Positions 35,373 through 43,808 of a stretch of DNA of 64,000 bases are shown here, in pieces. The DNA is from Tardiphaga sp. P9-11 (GTDB taxonomy: Bacteria; Pseudomonadota; Alphaproteobacteria; Rhizobiales; Xanthobacteraceae): NCBI RefSeq assembly GCF_008329525.1, contig NZ_NPKQ01000005.1, forward strand, positions 124,001 through 188,000. Reading direction: 5' to 3'. How positions within the stretch are numbered: the stretch's first letter is position 1; each line of letters begins with the position of its first letter. The translations under genes were made by a program, and so were the position numbers. The notes under the pieces were generated by a model, which saw only the letters and a list, made by a program, of their open reading frames with translations, was not told the origin of the DNA and ran no database searches.

Positions 35373-35800
35373 GTTACGAGTTATCCGAAGTAGAACACTG
35401 TGTCGTGATAGCCGGAGCAACACGGCTGTCGCGGCAATATGCCGATAGTTGATCTTGCAGCGCGCAGGGCATTGTCTGGAAATTTCCGTGCTTTCATGAG
35501 CCGCTCCATGCCGCGAAACAGAGAGGGGCCGATGCCGTTCTCGGCGGATACGTCGGTTCCTCCGAACTAATCGCAGAGCTTCGGCCGATCGGCTCGGAAT
35601 CGAGGGAATTTCACGGATTCACTGTGGTGCGAGTGGAAGATGGCTTCTCCTTGCCTGAGGGACGTAGAGGCGGAGAAGCCATCTTCAATCGTCCGGACGC
35701 GGGGGATCAGCGTTCGGACATCAGTGAAAGCGCCGCGTTTAGGAGGGATGACCGTTGAACAGGAGCGTCGCGGGGCGGAACCCGGCAGAACGAGTCTCGA
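35373..35800. other. Intergenic region with strong hairpin
   Basis: A 428-bp gap between convergent genes. Apart from the hairpin at 35636-35686 I see no gene; the forward frame from 35640 runs antisense into the regulator gene and has shadow-like composition. Confidence 0.55.
35636..35686. terminator. Large hairpin between convergent DUF417 and FixJ-like genes
   Basis: GAAGATGGCTTCTCC and GGAGAAGCCATCTTC are perfect 15-bp inverted arms around a 21-nt loop that can add GCCT/AGGC pairs. Convergent placement suggests a bidirectional terminator. The lack of a U-tract leaves room for another role, such as a protein site. Confidence 0.55.
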
Positions 35801-36445
35801 TCAATCCTTGTCGGCGAGTTCGACTGCTCGAACGAGGTCCGGCACGGTCCGTACGCCCATCTTCCTCATCATCGATCCGCGATGTAGTTTCACAGTGATC
35901 TCACTGAGGCCGAGAGCGCCCGCGATCTGTTTATTCATAAGACCGCGGACGACGAGCTCCATGACCTGCCGTTCCCGCGGGGTGAGTTTCGCCACGAGCT
36001 CGGTCGCGGAAGTCCGACGTGCGTGATCGGCCGATCTTTCACGATCTTTGCGTAGAGCCAGTTGAATGGAAGACATCAATTGTTCGTCCGCCAGTGGTTT
36101 GAGCAGAAAGTCCACGGCACCGGCCTTCATTCCTCTGACCGACCAACTGACGTCAGCATGTTCGGTCATCAGGACGACCGGCATATGGATTCCCACTGCA
36201 GGCAGCAACTCCTGAAAATCCAGTCCGTTTGCGGTCGGAAATTCGATGCTCAGCAGCAGGCACCCAGCGTCCCTTTTGTCGCGTCGATTGACGAAAGCGG
36301 CCGGGGATTTAAAATTCTGAGCCTCGAAACCGAACGACCTAAGGCGGTCGGTGATGTTCTCCGCCAAACTCACGTCGTCCTCGATAACGTGTACCAGACC
36401 GTGTGGCAGTGCCGGGTCGCCGGCTTGCGCGATCGTGTTCAACAT
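35801..36445 (-). CDS. FixJ/NarL-family response regulator lacking phospho-acceptor Asp
   Basis: A 214-aa protein with an N-terminal receiver (acidic pocket VIEDDVS at 20-26, Thr94 in LMTEHAD, Lys116 in LLKPL) and a C-terminal LuxR helix-turn-helix (LTPRERQVMELVVRGLMNKQIAGALGLSEITVKLHRG). The expected Asp is Ser66 (GCLLLSIEFPTANGL where relatives have GCLVLDVRLPG). It therefore probably works without phosphorylation or by dimerising with a partner. The recognition helix is almost the same as in the regulator at 54959, so both may bind the same DNA element. Confidence 0.85.
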   Translation of the reverse strand: MLNTIAQAGDPALPHGLVHVIEDDVSLAENITDRLRSFGFEAQNFKSPAAFVNRRDKRDAGCLLLSIEFPTANGLDFQELLPAVGIHMPVVLMTEHADVSWSVRGMKAGAVDFLLKPLADEQLMSSIQLALRKDRERSADHARRTSATELVAKLTPRERQVMELVVRGLMNKQIAGALGLSEITVKLHRGSMMRKMGVRTVPDLVRAVELADKD

Positions 36446-36965
36446 CTGCTCTTTCCTCTTGCAGGACTACGGTCGGCTCCAGATGCTGAGTCCGAAGGGG
36501 CCTTGAGCCAAGGATCCAAAGCGAACGCAGCGCCAGCACGACCGGCTCGCGAAGGAACATCTGCCCGAATCCCGGAAATCGCGAGTTTAGAGATGTAAAA
36601 TCGTCTGAACACGTTGTTGCGGCGGCAGTCGAGGGTTGAAGCTTGGATTAATAATATACCGGAAATTGCTGATGGCGCCCGAGGACGGAGCGCCTTTGGA
36701 TTGCCACGGACGGGTTCAATCGAAATGGGCTCGTCACGCGCCACCCATCTGCCGTTGCCGGGCGGGCTTGGATTGGGATCGCCTCGCGCTCCGCCGATTC
36801 TTGATCAGCCGCTCCGATCCGAGAGCGATCGTCACGCCCATACACTCGTATAGTTAGCAAGCGCTCCGCGTAGGTTCATGCTGACAATAACGCTCGTCGG
36901 TCTAGGCCTGCGAATGAAAACACGAATTTGCGCCAAAAGGTGAGCGGCCCACGCTGCGAAGAAAA
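36446..36965. other. Intergenic region upstream of MATE and FixJ-like genes
   Basis: A 520-bp divergent gap with no convincing gene; a reverse frame over 36439-36744 overlaps the regulator start and has no recognisable features. It contains TTGCGGCGGCAGTCG (36617-36631), matched with one change at 55667-55681, and element C at 36840. Confidence 0.5.
36840..36854. promoter_or_regulatory. ATAC-N4-GTAT element C
   Basis: ATAC-ACTC-GTAT-AGT, 111 bp before the MATE start codon. It matches the element seen at 34569, 48604, 48667 and 54846 in all eight fixed bases. Confidence 0.6.
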
Positions 36966-38357
36966 ATGACAGAGGAAATGTCTGGACCTGCTCCAGCCGA
37001 GCTGGACCCCCGCACTAAGCGTCTCCTGGAAGGCTCGATACTGTCGAACATCGTCAGGCTCGCGGTACCGAACACGACCGTCATGGCGGTTCAGGTCATC
37101 ATCGGACTGCTCGAAGTCTACTTCGTGTCCGGCCTCGGCGTCGACGCGCTGGCGGGAGTTTCACAGGTCTTCCCGCTCGTATCGCTCATGATAGCGGTGT
37201 CCCAAGGGGCCGTGGGCGGGGGAATAGTTACTGCGATCGCGCGTTGCTTGGGGCGGGGCGAACTCAGATCGGCGAGCGAATATGCGTGGTACTCCCTCGC
37301 CTTCAGTGCGGTGTTCGGTCTGCTTACGACCACAGTTATGGAGTGCTTCGGATCGGATCTATATCGCTTGATGGGAGCGCATGATGCGACGCTCGAGATC
37401 GCAAACTCGTATTCGAGGATAATCTTCGGCGGCGTCGTCTTGATGTGGAGCTTTAATCTACTGATGGCGAGCATCCGCGGCACCGGAAACCTCGTGGTAC
37501 CCGTCGTTGTAGTCTGTTCCTGCGCGGTGATCGTCATTCCGCTCTCTCCGTTCCTAATTTACGGGGGATGGGGAATGCACGGGTTGGGGGCAGCCGGCGG
37601 AGCTGTTGCAATGCTCGTCTACTATGGCATGGGAACGGTCGCTTATGGATTGTTCATCTGGCTTCACAAGGGTGTGTTGATGCCGACGAAATCCGTTCCT
37701 CGCCTGACCCTTGCTCCGGCATTGGGTGTTCTGCGGATCGGAGGAATGTCGGCGTTGGTCGGAAGCAGCACCAACCTCACGCTTGCGATCGTCACGGCAT
37801 ACGTCGGGCTTCACGGAACAGAAGCGCTGGCCGGTTACGGCTCGGCTTCAAGACTGGAATTTCTCCTCGTGCCTCTTTCGTACGGAGTGGGCGGCCCCGT
37901 TGGGATTCTCGTGAGCACGAATCTTGGAGCGGGGCAGGTCGACCGTGCGGTCAAGGCGTCCTGGTTGGGAGTGGCCATCGCGGCCGGCGTGACTGAAGCT
38001 ATCGGGGTTTGTGCGGCGCTGTTACCCGATGTATGGACGGGAATTTTCACCTCGGACCCTGTCGTTCAGTCGGTCGGAGCACAATATCTGCGTGTCGTCG
38101 GACCGTTCTTTGGCTTCTTCGGAATAGGTTACGTCCTTTATTGCACGGGGCAGGCAACAGGCCGGTTGGCTCTACCCGTGTTCGGCGCGCTGACAAGAGC
38201 GGCGATCGCGATCGTGGGCGGCTACTTACTGCTGGGCATACACGGCAATCTGCGGTCAAATTTCGTGGCTGTCTCGGTCGGCATGGTCTGTTTCGGGCTC
38301 GCGGCGTTGCCGGCGCTGGTGGCCCGTGTCGGCTACAAGCCGCGAAGTGCGCGGTAA
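36966..38357 (+). CDS. MATE-family multidrug efflux transporter
   Basis: A 463-aa protein with twelve predicted helices in two MatE repeats. The first repeat opens at SILSNIVRLAVPNTTVMAVQVIIGLLEVYFVSGLGVDALAGVS, and the second near APALGVLRIGGMSALVGSSTNLTLAIVTAYVGLHGTEALAGYG. MATE pumps export cationic or organic compounds using Na+ or H+. Only a weak ribosome site (GAAGAAAA) precedes ATG 36966. It is followed 31 bp later by the SLAC1-family gene, so they likely form an operon under element C. Confidence 0.9.
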   Translation: MTEEMSGPAPAELDPRTKRLLEGSILSNIVRLAVPNTTVMAVQVIIGLLEVYFVSGLGVDALAGVSQVFPLVSLMIAVSQGAVGGGIVTAIARCLGRGELRSASEYAWYSLAFSAVFGLLTTTVMECFGSDLYRLMGAHDATLEIANSYSRIIFGGVVLMWSFNLLMASIRGTGNLVVPVVVVCSCAVIVIPLSPFLIYGGWGMHGLGAAGGAVAMLVYYGMGTVAYGLFIWLHKGVLMPTKSVPRLTLAPALGVLRIGGMSALVGSSTNLTLAIVTAYVGLHGTEALAGYGSASRLEFLLVPLSYGVGGPVGILVSTNLGAGQVDRAVKASWLGVAIAAGVTEAIGVCAALLPDVWTGIFTSDPVVQSVGAQYLRVVGPFFGFFGIGYVLYCTGQATGRLALPVFGALTRAAIAIVGGYLLLGIHGNLRSNFVAVSVGMVCFGLAALPALVARVGYKPRSAR

Positions 38358-38388
38358 CCTCATTGAACTGTCGGAGTTAGGGGACATG

Positions 38389-39393
38389 ATGTCTGATAAA
38401 CCGCAAATGCCGGCGATCTTGAACATTCCGGCAAGCTTTTTTGGAATCGTACTGGGGCTTGCCGGCCTTGGTGGGTGTTGGAGGGTCGCGTCACGCCTAT
38501 GGTCGCTTCCTGCAGCCGTAGGCGAAGGCATCGTGGCAATTGCGGTGATCGTCTGGGCGCTATTGAGCGCGCTCTACGTCGGAAAATGGGTGTGGGGAAG
38601 GAAAGCGGCTCTGACGGAGTTCGACCACCCGATCCAATGCTGCTTCATCGGACTTATGCCCGTATCGACGATGTTGGTCGGCATCGCGATCCTCCCGTAC
38701 AGCTACGTTGGGGCAGCGATCATTGGCGCCGTCGGAGCGGTAGGGCAGATTGCCTTCGCAGTCTACCGAACTGGGCTCCTTTGGACGGGTGGGCGAGCAC
38801 AGACGACAACGACGCCGATCTTGTACCTGCCGACGGTCGCTGGCAATCTGGTGACGGCGAACCTCGCATCCGCCCTCGGTATAGGCGATCTCGCCGCGAT
38901 GTTCTTCGGTGCCGGAGTGCTCGCGTGGCTCGCGCTTGAGTCGGTCTTAATGCATCGCCTTTATACACAAGAGCCGATGGCGATGCCGCTCCGCCCCACG
39001 CTGGGAATACAGCTCGCGCCTCCCGTCGTTGCGTGCTCAGCGTATCTATCGTTGACGACCGGAGCCCCCGACTTAGTCGCCAAGGGCCTGCTCGGATACG
39101 GCATACTCCTGGCCCTGATACTGATCAGGTTGCTGCCATGGATCATGGAAGGAGCTTTTTCCCCGGGCTATTGGGCGTTCACATTCGGCATGACCGCACT
39201 GTCGTACGATGCCATGCGGATGGCCGAACGAGGTGCGGGCGGCGGCTTCGAGATATTGGCAATAGTGCTTTTCGTCTTGGTCAACCTAGGGATCGCCGCA
39301 ATCGCGATCGCGACGTTGCGCTTGCTGTTCGAGCGGCGTCTTCTGCCGCCTCCGGCAGCTGCCGTCCCGACCACTCCGGTCAGAGTCGTCTGA
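38389..39393 (+). CDS. SLAC1/TehA-family anion or C4-dicarboxylate transporter
   Basis: A 334-aa protein with ten predicted helices of the TDT/SLAC1 family (tellurite resistance TehA, Mae1). Family-like stretches are PASFFGIVLGLAGLGGCWRVAS, FDHPIQCCFIGLMPVSTMLVGIAILPY and LPTVAGNLVTANLASALGIGDLAAMFFGAG. These are uniport or channel-type anion exporters. AGGGG lies 5 nt before ATG 38389 (ATG 38386 is also possible). It is the second gene of the MATE operon and convergent with the wHTH-ATPase gene 18 bp away. Confidence 0.85.
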   Translation: MSDKPQMPAILNIPASFFGIVLGLAGLGGCWRVASRLWSLPAAVGEGIVAIAVIVWALLSALYVGKWVWGRKAALTEFDHPIQCCFIGLMPVSTMLVGIAILPYSYVGAAIIGAVGAVGQIAFAVYRTGLLWTGGRAQTTTTPILYLPTVAGNLVTANLASALGIGDLAAMFFGAGVLAWLALESVLMHRLYTQEPMAMPLRPTLGIQLAPPVVACSAYLSLTTGAPDLVAKGLLGYGILLALILIRLLPWIMEGAFSPGYWAFTFGMTALSYDAMRMAERGAGGGFEILAIVLFVLVNLGIAAIAIATLRLLFERRLLPPPAAAVPTTPVRVV

Positions 39394-39411
39394 ACCCGGC
39401 GATTTCGACGG

Positions 39412-42291
39412 TCAGGCTTGGAGGGATTGGAGGATCGAATTCGCGGCCGAGAGATCGCGCGTTTCGAAGCCTTCAGTGAACTGGGCATATGTCTTCAAGA
39501 GGAGGTCCCGCCCTCGCTTCCTTTGACCTCGTTCTGCCAGATGAGTCGCGAGAGTCGTGGCGGTTCGAAGCTCCCAGCTGAGAGCGCCTTGTGCTTGGGC
39601 GAGTGCCAGGGATTGCTCGAGAAGCTTCTCCTTGACCTCGGCGTCGGGGGTCACGGTCGCCTGAATTCTGAGGAGCTCAGGCGAGCACCAGCGGTCTGGA
39701 CCGGATTGCAATCTCTCTACGACATCGAGTGTGATGAAGTCTGAACTGACGGTGACCATGAGTTCGTCGATGAAGGGGTTGTGGTGCGCGTCACTCTCCA
39801 TGAAGTGGCTCTCCCTGCTTCCCTCTCCCGTGAGGTGGGCAAGCATCCTGAGGTAATGAGTCGCGAAATTGGCCCAATGAGGATAGCCGTAACTGGACGT
39901 TATGTTGAGGAGCTTGTCAGTGTATAGCCGCGCCTTTTCATAGTCGCCGGTCCAGAAGTAGATCGGACAGAGTCCCACCACGAGGCTGTAGCACATTGAA
40001 AGTACGTGCTGCTTGCGCGTCGCCAGTTCGAAACAGGATTCCGCCATCCTGAGAGCCTGCTCCGGCTCTCCTTTAAGCCAATACAGGCGGGAGATGAGAG
40101 CTTCGCACGCCACGCGCGGATCTAGAAGCAGCGCGGACGATTCGCTATCAAGGTTGGATTGCCTCTTGGCGATCTCGCGCGCGAATGTGATCGCCTCGTT
40201 CTGTCTGCCGATCCAATGAAGCGACAGGGCCCTCATACGCAAGTTCGTCAGGTGTTCGCCTTCTTCTGCCGCGGGGTCGATCAGCTTCGCGTGTTGCTCT
40301 GCAATCCGCAGCGCGTTGGACTCGTCGCCCGCAATGCTCATGGCGCGCCATAGGCCCCAAAGGGCCAAGCGGCGATTTGGCTTGTCCTGTAGTTTTTCAG
40401 CGAGCGAGGCCGCTTCGGTGAAGTAGCTGCTCATGACTTTCGGGTCGCCGCTCGTATGCCAGGTCGCGAAACCGAGAGCTATGTTCAGATGCATCCTTTC
40501 ATTCGGCATGTCCTCCTGCTGCTCGTCGAGAGCGGATAGCGCCGTCAGCAAATGTTTTCGGTATTCGCTGGTCAGAGAGAGGCGAAACCACAGGGCGGAC
40601 GACGCGGCGACGAGGCGAATGCCGCTGCGGATCTCATCATCCGAAGAGAATGCCCATCTGATTGTGGCGCGCAGATCGTTGATCAGGATGCCGAACGATT
40701 CTAGCCAGGATTGCGCGGACTGTGCGCCCCATCCCGCCTCCGCCCGGTTGGCCGCATCAAGAAGGCAGGTAAGATGTCGCCGCTTCATGGCGACTTTGAA
40801 GTCGGACTGGTCCAACTTCACCGTGGCGTACGCGCGCGTCGCATCCAAAAGTCGGTACCTCGGCTCGTCGCCGCTCAGTTCGGCGGAAATGAGCGAGTTG
40901 GAAACCAGCTTCTGGAAGCTTTCCCGAAATTCGCTCAGGCCTGTCGAAAGCGCGCCGGCGACTGTCTCGGCGGCGCGGAGACGGAACGGCCCTTGAAAAA
41001 CGGAGATCGCGGTGAGGATCGATCTCTCTGTCTCGTCGAGAAGCGTAAAGCTCCAGTCGATGAGCGCATCAAGCGTCTGATGGCGGTCCGGCGCCGTTCG
41101 CCGCCCGCTCCATAGCATGCGGACGCGATCATCCAGGGCATCGTTCAACGCCGCCAACGTATAGACGTCGCAGCGGGCGGCCGCCAGTTCGATGGCGAGG
41201 GGCAAGCCATCCAGTTTCCGGCAGATTTCCGCGACGACTGGCGCATTCTCCTCGTTGAGCTCACCAATTCCTTCCGCTGCGGACGCGCGCTCGAGAAAGA
41301 GTTGGACGGCGGGGTAAGCGGCGACCTGCTCCACCGTGAGGCTGGGAGTATCAGAGGGGACTCTCAATGGTCCGACCCGCAGGACGTGCTCGCCACGTGC
41401 GCGCAAAGGCTCGCGGCTGGTCGCGAGAATGTGGACCGAGGGGGCGTTGGAGAAGATCGCCTCTACGATCGGTGCTATCCCCTCGAGCAGGTGCTCGCAG
41501 TTGTCGAGCACGATCAGGAGCTTCTTTTCACGAAGAAATTTCAGGAGTCCGATTTGCGGGTCGCTCGTGGAAACCGCGAGGCCGAGGGAGGAGGCGATCG
41601 TACTGGTCACAAGTGCTGGGTCGGCCAACGGTGAAAAATCGACAAAGCAGACCGCCTCGTCGAACGTGGTGTTTAGTCGCTGACCGGCAACGAGTGCGAT
41701 GGTGGTTTTGCCGACTCCTCCTGGGCCCACGATCGATATGAAGCGTTTCGACGAGAGCTTGTCGTAGACCTGCTCGATCGTCGTCTCGCGGCCGATGAGG
41801 CGGAGCGGAAACTGAGGCGGCCTTCTTAGCTTCTCTCGGTAAAATATTTCTGGATTGGCGGTCTTGCCGGCCACCGCGGTGACCTCGGCGGACAGGCAAT
41901 ATCCACGCCCGGCAACGTTCTTGATAAAGCCATCGCCGAGGATCTTCCGAAGGTTGGAAATGTGGACCCTGATGACCACGTCTTCCACGTGGAGGTCCTT
42001 CCAAACCGCCTCTTTCAATTCGGCGACGGTAACTAGCTCGTTGGATGTCCGGATGAAAGCCAAAAGGATATCGAACGCACGTGCTCCGATCGGGACCGCC
42101 TTGTTCGCCTTCTCAAGCGACCGGATGGCGGGACGGAGCACGAAGTCGCCGAACTGAAAAGCCTCTGCGTCCGGAAGAGTCGCTCTAACAGTCATATCGT
42201 GTGCGTTTGGCCATGCTTGTCCGTCCATGTCGCCGCGTAGCACAGGCCCACAGAGTGCAAAAGAATGTTCCACGCATGGCGGCGTTGCCAT
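39412..42291 (-). CDS. wHTH - NB-ARC-type ATPase - TPR regulator
   Basis: A large protein (959 aa from 42291). An OmpR-type winged helix lies at ~45-130 (LVTVAELKEAVWKDLHVEDVVIRVHISNLRKILG, then the wing GRGYCLSA). An AAA/NB-ARC ATPase follows with Walker A GPGGVGKT, Walker B LLIVLDNCEH and LATSREPLR, and then ~450 residues of TPR-like helices. The layout is that of MalT/AfsR/SARP-like STAND regulators, activated by ligand and ATP. The start is uncertain: ATGs at 42291, near 42229, and 42195, none with a good ribosome site. It probably senses a ligand and regulates nearby genes. Confidence 0.83.
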   Translation of the reverse strand: MATPPCVEHSFALCGPVLRGDMDGQAWPNAHDMTVRATLPDAEAFQFGDFVLRPAIRSLEKANKAVPIGARAFDILLAFIRTSNELVTVAELKEAVWKDLHVEDVVIRVHISNLRKILGDGFIKNVAGRGYCLSAEVTAVAGKTANPEIFYREKLRRPPQFPLRLIGRETTIEQVYDKLSSKRFISIVGPGGVGKTTIALVAGQRLNTTFDEAVCFVDFSPLADPALVTSTIASSLGLAVSTSDPQIGLLKFLREKKLLIVLDNCEHLLEGIAPIVEAIFSNAPSVHILATSREPLRARGEHVLRVGPLRVPSDTPSLTVEQVAAYPAVQLFLERASAAEGIGELNEENAPVVAEICRKLDGLPLAIELAAARCDVYTLAALNDALDDRVRMLWSGRRTAPDRHQTLDALIDWSFTLLDETERSILTAISVFQGPFRLRAAETVAGALSTGLSEFRESFQKLVSNSLISAELSGDEPRYRLLDATRAYATVKLDQSDFKVAMKRRHLTCLLDAANRAEAGWGAQSAQSWLESFGILINDLRATIRWAFSSDDEIRSGIRLVAASSALWFRLSLTSEYRKHLLTALSALDEQQEDMPNERMHLNIALGFATWHTSGDPKVMSSYFTEAASLAEKLQDKPNRRLALWGLWRAMSIAGDESNALRIAEQHAKLIDPAAEEGEHLTNLRMRALSLHWIGRQNEAITFAREIAKRQSNLDSESSALLLDPRVACEALISRLYWLKGEPEQALRMAESCFELATRKQHVLSMCYSLVVGLCPIYFWTGDYEKARLYTDKLLNITSSYGYPHWANFATHYLRMLAHLTGEGSRESHFMESDAHHNPFIDELMVTVSSDFITLDVVERLQSGPDRWCSPELLRIQATVTPDAEVKEKLLEQSLALAQAQGALSWELRTATTLATHLAERGQRKRGRDLLLKTYAQFTEGFETRDLSAANSILQSLQA

Positions 42292-42376
42292 TTGGGATAT
42301 TATATCTTCTAAGTCGCTGAAAAGCGACGACTAATGGTCGCAGCCGGACCGGTAGGCCATCCGGATTACAAATGTT

Positions 42377-42412
42377 CGCGATTGGTCTGCGAGGCCTCGC
42401 AGACCAATCGCG
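42377..42412. repeat. Perfect 36-bp palindrome
   Basis: CGCGATTGGTCTGCGAGG at 42377-42394 is followed at once by its exact reverse complement at 42395-42412. It lies 50 bp past the cytochrome c stop codon and ~85 bp before the regulator start, both on the reverse strand. As RNA it would be a very stable hairpin; as DNA it could bind a dimeric protein. No U-tract follows on either strand. Confidence 0.8.
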
Positions 42413-42461
42413 GCGCTACTTTCCTTTACACGGGCGTCGCTGGATCAGCAGGACGTCGTGA

Positions 42462-43808
42462 TCATTGGCCAGCCTGCTTTCTCAGCGTCGCAACATCCTT
42501 CTCCGTGACTTTCGAACCCTTCGAACCGAAACGAGCGGTCACGTAATTCGCCACCGCGGCAATTTCCGCGTCGGAATGACTGTTCCCAAACGATGGCATC
42601 GAGAGCGCTCCAGACGGGGTATATCGCTTCGTCCCCGATATTACGATCTGCGCGACGTTTGTCGCACCCGGGTCGTTTACGGCCCATGCGCCGGTGAGCG
42701 TAGCCATAGGAGAGATGGAGCTTTCCCCGGTCCAACCGTGACAACTGACGCATGCTCCCTCGAACACCGACTTTCCAAGTGCATTAGCAGTCATGCCTTC
42801 CTTGTGTGAAGGCGGAGCCCTAGGCGCCAAGGTGTCGGGCAAGTCGGGGGAGGTCACCGCCGGTACACTCCGCAGGAAGGACACCATGGCTTTGATGTCT
42901 GGTGCGGTCAATTTGCTGAAGCTGTGGTCAACTGCCTCGCCCATCGGGCCCGACGCCGTGCCATGACCTTTGGCATGGCCGACCGACAAATAAGATACGA
43001 TATCGTCGTCGCTCCAGCCGCCGAGCCCGGCCTTCGTATCGGAGCTTATGTTGAATGCGCGCCAACCAGCCGTCAGAGCCCCCCCGAACTTCTTGCGATT
43101 GTCCAAGGCGAACCCGATGTTTCTCGGAGTGTGGCATTCGCCGCAATGCGCGAGCGCTTCGACAAGATAGGCGCCTCTGTTCCATTCTGGACTCATCGAG
43201 GTGTCCGGTTGGAAGCGGGTATCCGGGTTGAAGAATGCAGACCAGAAGGTCATCGCCCAGCGCTGATTGAAAGGAAACGCAAGGGTGTTGACGGGCGGTT
43301 TGGAGATGACCGGGGGTAGGCTGAAGAGATACGCCTTGACGGCCAGGACGTCGGAATCGGTCATGTAGGTGTACGATGTGTAGGGCATAGCTGGATAGAG
43401 ACGGGCACCGTCGTGGCGCTTACCCCGTCGAACAGCATTCAGGAAGTCCTGGTCGGTGTAATTGCCGATGCCGGTTTCCTTGTCCGGCGTGATGTTGGTC
43501 GAGTACAAGGTTCCGAAGGGTAGCTTGAACGCAAAACCGCCGGTGTATTCCTTTGCGCCGGGCGCGGTGTGGCAGACCATGCAGTCAGCTGCCCGCGCCA
43601 GATACTCGCCGCGCTCGACCAGTCCCGCTTGAGCCATGGTCGCCGGCACGCCAGTCGGATCGGCAGCCTTGTACTCGCTTAGGGCGACTTTAGGGCCTTG
43701 GCTGAAATCGATCGGGCCCGGGCCGTGGACATACCAAGCGACCCCGGCGGCGATCACTGCGGCGATCGCGATTCCGCCACCCGTAATTCGATACGACGGA
43801 CGCTTCAT
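42462..43808 (-). CDS. Triheme cytochrome c subunit
   Basis: A 448-aa membrane-anchored cytochrome c with three heme motifs: CMVCH, CGECH and CVSCH. An N-terminal anchor (GGGIAIAAVIAAGVAWYVHG) places it on the periplasmic side. It resembles the cytochrome subunit of alcohol/aldehyde dehydrogenase complexes and would take electrons from the molybdenum hydroxylase encoded just upstream and pass them to the respiratory chain. Its ATG overlaps the stop of the large subunit gene by 4 nt, so the stoichiometry is probably fixed by coupling. Confidence 0.9.
   Translation of the reverse strand: MKRPSYRITGGGIAIAAVIAAGVAWYVHGPGPIDFSQGPKVALSEYKAADPTGVPATMAQAGLVERGEYLARAADCMVCHTAPGAKEYTGGFAFKLPFGTLYSTNITPDKETGIGNYTDQDFLNAVRRGKRHDGARLYPAMPYTSYTYMTDSDVLAVKAYLFSLPPVISKPPVNTLAFPFNQRWAMTFWSAFFNPDTRFQPDTSMSPEWNRGAYLVEALAHCGECHTPRNIGFALDNRKKFGGALTAGWRAFNISSDTKAGLGGWSDDDIVSYLSVGHAKGHGTASGPMGEAVDHSFSKLTAPDIKAMVSFLRSVPAVTSPDLPDTLAPRAPPSHKEGMTANALGKSVFEGACVSCHGWTGESSISPMATLTGAWAVNDPGATNVAQIVISGTKRYTPSGALSMPSFGNSHSDAEIAAVANYVTARFGSKGSKVTEKDVATLRKQAGQ

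Noticed and set aside
36439-36744. Reverse frame upstream of the Ser66 regulator
   Set aside because: Overlaps the regulator start, has no recognisable features, and lies in the promoter region.
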